A stretch of DNA of 9,325 nt from an uncultured Rhodospirillales bacterium (lineage in GTDB: Bacteria; Pseudomonadota; Alphaproteobacteria; Acetobacterales; Acetobacteraceae), in the NCBI GenBank assembly GCA_903844785.1, contig CAIMVB010000143.1:1-9325 (forward strand). Reading direction: 5' to 3'. This document shows positions 6,991 to 9,325 of the stretch, piece after piece. How positions within the stretch are numbered: the first letter of the stretch is position 1; every line of letters starts with the position of its first letter. The translations under genes were made by a program, and so were the position numbers. The notes under the pieces were generated by a model. It worked only from the letters and a program-made list of their open reading frames with translations, did not search any database and was not told where the DNA came from.

Positions 6991-7613
6991 ACCGCGCGCG
7001 CTGGCACGCCCATCACTGTTGCCCCCGGCGCCACATCTTCCACAACCGCCGCCCCGGCACCGACCACCGCGCCCGCGCCAATCGCAACCCCTGGGCGAAT
7101 GACGGCCCCCGCACCAATCAAGGCACCCGCGCCTACCCGCACGCCACCCGCCAGCACCGCGCCAGGGCCGATATGCGCGGCTTCTTCCAGCACGCAATCA
7201 TGTTCCACAATCGCGCCGGTATTGATGAGCGCGAGTGCGCCAATCCGCGCATCGGGGCCAATCACCGCGCGGGCCAGCACCGCCACGCCATCGGCAAGCT
7301 TCACGCCTGCGCCGATGATGGCCGCGGGGTGGATAAGGGCAGGCAGCGCGAAACCCGCGGCACGGAGCCGCCCTGCAGCCGCCTGCCGCGCGGCATTATG
7401 GCCAATGGCCGGATGGGCGCTGCCGATACCCTGCCCGGCTAGTCCCGCAAGCGCATTTTCATCACCCAGCACCGGCAGGCCCAGCACTTGCGTGGCCTTG
7501 GGCGCAGCATCCAGGAAACCAACGATCTCAAAGCGCCCCCCCGCCAACAGCAAATCGGCCACCGCCTTGCCATGCCCCCCTGCCCCAAGGATCAGGATGC
7601 GGGGTTGCTTCAC
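6972..7613 (-). CDS. NeuD/PglD-family sugar O-/N-acyltransferase (hexapeptide repeats)
   Basis: A 213-residue acyltransferase of the NeuD/PglD type, which transfers acetyl groups from acetyl-CoA to sugars of surface glycans. Residues 5-51 form the N-terminal nucleotide-sugar-binding half, with the glycine-rich GAGGHGK (10-16). Residues about 95-205 are a left-handed beta-helix of hexapeptide repeats (GAGVKL, GAGAVI and similar). EHD (137-139) contains His138, which matches the position of the catalytic His in PglD. The tail GVPARAV is typical. The start is a GTG with GGAAG 7 nt upstream, and its GTGA overlaps the stop of the preceding lipoprotein gene, so the two are translationally coupled. 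No other glycan-synthesis gene is next to it. The sugar acceptor is unknown. The 3' end overlaps the convergent deacetylase gene. Confidence 0.92.
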   Translation of the reverse strand: MKQPRILILGAGGHGKAVADLLLAGGRFEIVGFLDAAPKATQVLGLPVLGDENALAGLAGQGIGSAHPAIGHNAARQAAAGRLRAAGFALPALIHPAAIIGAGVKLADGVAVLARAVIGPDARIGALALINTGAIVEHDCVLEEAAHIGPGAVLAGGVRVGAGALIGAGAVIRPGVAIGAGAVVGAGAAVVEDVAPGATVMGVPARAVQAPEM

Positions 7614-8584
7614 GGTGGCGCTTCCGGGCGCGGCAATGCCGCAGCGCGCGGCGGCAAGGCGAGCCCCCCCGGCGCGGCATTGGGCTGGTTCCGCTGGTTA
7701 CCTTCTGGCCGCGCGGGCATGCCGCCGGCATTTTCGATCACGCGCTGCACCCCACCCGCAGCCTCGGCCGCCACGGCAAAGGCGATATCGGCCCAGTGCC
7801 GGTCCAAGAGCCCAGCCGGGATTTCATTCATTTGCAGCACGCGGCCCAATTCCTGGCCATCGCGGCGGGAGACGATCCAAAGGATTTCAACCCTTTGCAT
7901 GCGTTGCCGCGTCGGCACGACGGAAACCCTTCCATCGGCAGCGAAACCCGCGCCATCAGCCACATCCTGCGCCAATATGCCGTAATCACCCAGGGCTTCG
8001 CGCATCCGCGCCGTCAGGCTTTCATTGCCATCGCCCGGCGCCCCGCGCACCGGCAGCAGATAAAGCCTGGGCGGGCCCGCGTTAGCCAGCGCCGAGGGGC
8101 TTGAGGATTTGCGCGCTGCCTCAGCCCGCAGCAGCAAATCCGCCGCACGGCGCGCCGCGTCATTGGCGACCTCAGTGAACAGCGCCGCATCGGGGCGCGA
8201 CCAGTCGCGGGCCGGAATGGCGCTACCTTCAGCAAGCCCTTGCGGCGCGCCATCGGGGTCAAACAGGGCATAGCGCGGGATCACCCGGGCGCCTTCAAGG
8301 CGCATGTCCACGGCCAGGCGCCAATCAAGAGGCAGGGGTTCCTCTGCCGCCGCGGGTACTTCGCGCCGCAGCAGGGCCTGGGCGATGGCCTTGGCGAAAG
8401 CTTCCGATTCGGCACCGTTCAGCAGGGCGGCTTCGGGTGTGGGCACCGCCACCCGGTATGGGGGCGGTGCCACCAGCCGGCCCGCCATGCCGCCCGGATT
8501 GCCGCGATAGGGTTGGGGCAAATCGCCGCAAGCCGCCAAAAGCAGCGGCAGCAGGGCAAGCCAGGCGAAGCCGCGCCGCTTCAC
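7610..8584 (-). CDS. Lipoprotein of unknown function with duplicated domain
   Basis: A 324-residue predicted lipoprotein. From the GTG at 8584 it reads VKRRGFAWLALLPLLLAAC: a short basic start, a hydrophobic core and lipobox LAAC with Cys19, which is ideal. The longer frame from 8665 would place 27 extra residues before the signal. The mature part has two similar halves (about 43-152 and 172-283). Both begin with a beta-strand (YRVAVP; RLYLLP), continue with a helix and an extended stretch, and end in D-x-D-G or R-D-G, I-P-A, W, and an Ala-rich helix (IPARDW/IPAGLL, then DAARRAADLL/EAAGGVQRVI). A Pro-rich tail follows. Similar lipoproteins occur in alphaproteobacteria (from memory) but I know no function. 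No Shine-Dalgarno precedes the GTG; it overlaps the stop of a small upstream frame, which suggests coupled translation. Its own stop overlaps the acyltransferase start. Confidence 0.82.
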   Translation of the reverse strand: MKRRGFAWLALLPLLLAACGDLPQPYRGNPGGMAGRLVAPPPYRVAVPTPEAALLNGAESEAFAKAIAQALLRREVPAAAEEPLPLDWRLAVDMRLEGARVIPRYALFDPDGAPQGLAEGSAIPARDWSRPDAALFTEVANDAARRAADLLLRAEAARKSSSPSALANAGPPRLYLLPVRGAPGDGNESLTARMREALGDYGILAQDVADGAGFAADGRVSVVPTRQRMQRVEILWIVSRRDGQELGRVLQMNEIPAGLLDRHWADIAFAVAAEAAGGVQRVIENAGGMPARPEGNQRNQPNAAPGGLALPPRAAALPRPEAPP

Positions 8585-8649
8585 AGCATCACGCAGGTGG
8601 CCAGCAGCGTGAGGAAGCTCAGCACCATGAACATGAGGAGATAGGGCAT
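8581..8649 (-). CDS. Possible 22-residue membrane peptide (leader of the lipoprotein gene)
   Basis: A 22-codon frame begins at an ATG with GGAAGG 3 nt upstream, which is closer than usual. The peptide is almost wholly hydrophobic (MPYLLMFMVLSF then LTLLATCVML), enough for one short membrane span, with no charged residue. Its last bases form GTGA, the TGA being its stop and the GTG the start of the lipoprotein gene. Because that GTG has no ribosome binding site of its own, translation of this frame could deliver ribosomes to it. It could be a real small membrane protein, a coupling leader, or chance. Confidence 0.42.
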   Translation of the reverse strand: MPYLLMFMVLSFLTLLATCVML

Positions 8650-8762
8650 AACCCTTCCATGCCATGGCCAGGGCAGCGCGGGAAGATCAGGGCCGATTTC
8701 CCCAGGGCGCTTTCTGTTCTAAGCAGGCCCCAGTTCCCCTTTCGCATTGGCCTTCGCTTGTC

Positions 8763-9325
8763 ATGAACGATACCCCCGTAGCGGCAGAAAAAGCCGCCCC
8801 GCGTTATGATTTCCACAGCGCCGAGCCGCGCTGGCAAAAGGCGTGGCAGGACCGCGCCTGCTTTGTGGTGCCCGATGTGCCGCCGGCAGGGGCGCAGAAA
8901 TACTATGTGCTGGAGATGTTCCCCTACCCCAGCGGCAAGATCCATATGGGCCATGTGCGCAATTACACGCTGGGCGATGTGGTGGCGCGGTATAAGCGCG
9001 CACGGGGGCATTTGGTGATGCACCCGATGGGCTGGGATGCCTTTGGCCTGCCGGCGGAAAACGCGGCACGCGAACGCGGTATCCACCCGGCGAAATGGAC
9101 CTATGACAATATCGCCAATATGCGCGCGGAATTGCAGCGCATGGGGTTATCGCTGGATTGGGCGCGGGAATTCGCCACTTGCGACGTGGAATATTACGGG
9201 CGTCAGCAAAAACTTTTGATTGATTTCTGGCGTGCCGGGTTGGTGGAGCGCAAGGAATCCTGGGTGAATTGGGACCCGGTGGATGGCACGGTGCTCGCCA
9301 ATGAACAGGTGATTGATGGGCGCGG
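8763..9325 (+). CDS. leuS: Leucyl-tRNA synthetase (N-terminal part; runs off right edge)
   Basis: About 187 codons of cytoplasmic leucyl-tRNA synthetase, which charges tRNA-Leu with leucine. It begins [17 protein letters not shown] and shows the family's N-terminal order: PRWQKAW (22-28), [17 protein letters not shown] (52-68) with the class I HIGH signature as HMGH (61-64), [16 protein letters not shown], and LDWAREF. The end, [17 protein letters not shown], leads into the zinc/editing (CP1) region, which is outside the window. The match is strong and the sequence looks alphaproteobacterial. No clear Shine-Dalgarno precedes the ATG, so the start may use weak or leaderless initiation. It is divergent from the lipoprotein unit across 113 bp (8650-8762), in which I see no convincing promoter. 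Confidence 0.98.
   Translation, partial: MNDTPVAAEKAAPRYDFHSAEPRWQKAWQDRACFVVPDVPPAGAQKYYVLEMFPYPSGKIHMGHVRNYTLGDVVARYKRARGHLVMHPMGWDAFGLPAENAARERGIHPAKWTYDNIANMRAELQRMGLSLDWAREFATCDVEYYGRQQKLLIDFWRAGLVERKESWVNWDPVDGTVLANEQVIDGR

Noticed and set aside
6972..7320. Apparent short tandem repeats in DNA (GCGCC/GGCGCC-rich stretch)
   Set aside because: They are the coding trace of the hexapeptide beta-helix of the acyltransferase, not an independent DNA repeat or CRISPR.
7099..8085. A 328-codon plus-strand frame across the acyltransferase and lipoprotein genes
   Set aside because: It crosses two supported genes on the other strand and encodes low-complexity Pro/Ala/Arg sequence. The hexapeptide repeats opposite explain its repetitive look.
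8585..8665. Longer lipoprotein start at an ATG at 8665
   Set aside because: It places 27 residues ahead of a complete lipoprotein signal; the GTG at 8584 gives the ideal KRR-hydrophobic-LAAC layout.

Overview
The window is GC-rich, densely coding chromosomal DNA with frequent GCGC-containing words and with genes on both strands. Several features point to an alphaproteobacterium, possibly of the Rhodospirillales/Acetobacteraceae type: a divergent lipoprotein gamma-glutamyltransferase, an M81 (MlrC-type) metallopeptidase, a LeuS N-terminus with the sequence [12 protein letters not shown], and lipoproteins with LAAC lipoboxes. The taxonomic call is an inference; there is no rRNA in the window. 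I see no insertion sequence, phage gene, tRNA or CRISPR array.

Left part (1-2100). A gamma-glutamyltransferase-like lipoprotein runs off the left edge on the minus strand. It is divergent from a secreted DsbA/ScsC-like thiol oxidoreductase on the plus strand (841-1575). That gene converges, across a clear hairpin (1585-1613), on a small cysteine-rich lipoprotein of unknown function (minus strand, 1667-2098). All three products should be exported to the cell envelope.

Middle part (2100-6990). A minus-strand pair encodes an M81 metallopeptidase followed 42 bp later by a tandem-CDGSH iron-sulfur protein. It is divergent from a plus-strand run of a succinylglutamate desuccinylase/aspartoacylase-type deacylase, a fumarylacetoacetate hydrolase (FAH) family enzyme and a polysaccharide-deacetylase-fold protein. 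The M81 and deacylase starts share a 124-bp control region with overlapping divergent promoter-like sequences. The enzymes suggest small-molecule catabolism (peptide or N-acyl amino acid cleavage, then keto-acid processing), but no specific pathway can be named. A cluster of three inverted repeats based on AAGCGC/GCGCTT covers the end of the deacylase gene and the gap before the FAH gene.

Right part (6972-9325). A minus-strand, tightly packed unit holds a possible 22-residue membrane peptide, a lipoprotein with an internally duplicated domain, and a NeuD/PglD-type hexapeptide-repeat acyltransferase. Both junctions are 4-nt GTGA stop/start overlaps. The last gene overlaps the convergent deacetylase gene by 19 bp. 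leuS (leucyl-tRNA synthetase) starts divergently at 8763 and runs off the right edge.

Most of the window is ordinary housekeeping and accessory metabolism. The least explained parts are the GTGA-coupled peptide/lipoprotein/acyltransferase unit, the divergent gamma-glutamyltransferase, the polysaccharide deacetylase with a changed metal-site residue, and the six-cysteine lipoprotein beside a thiol oxidoreductase. None is clear evidence of a new defence or mobile system.
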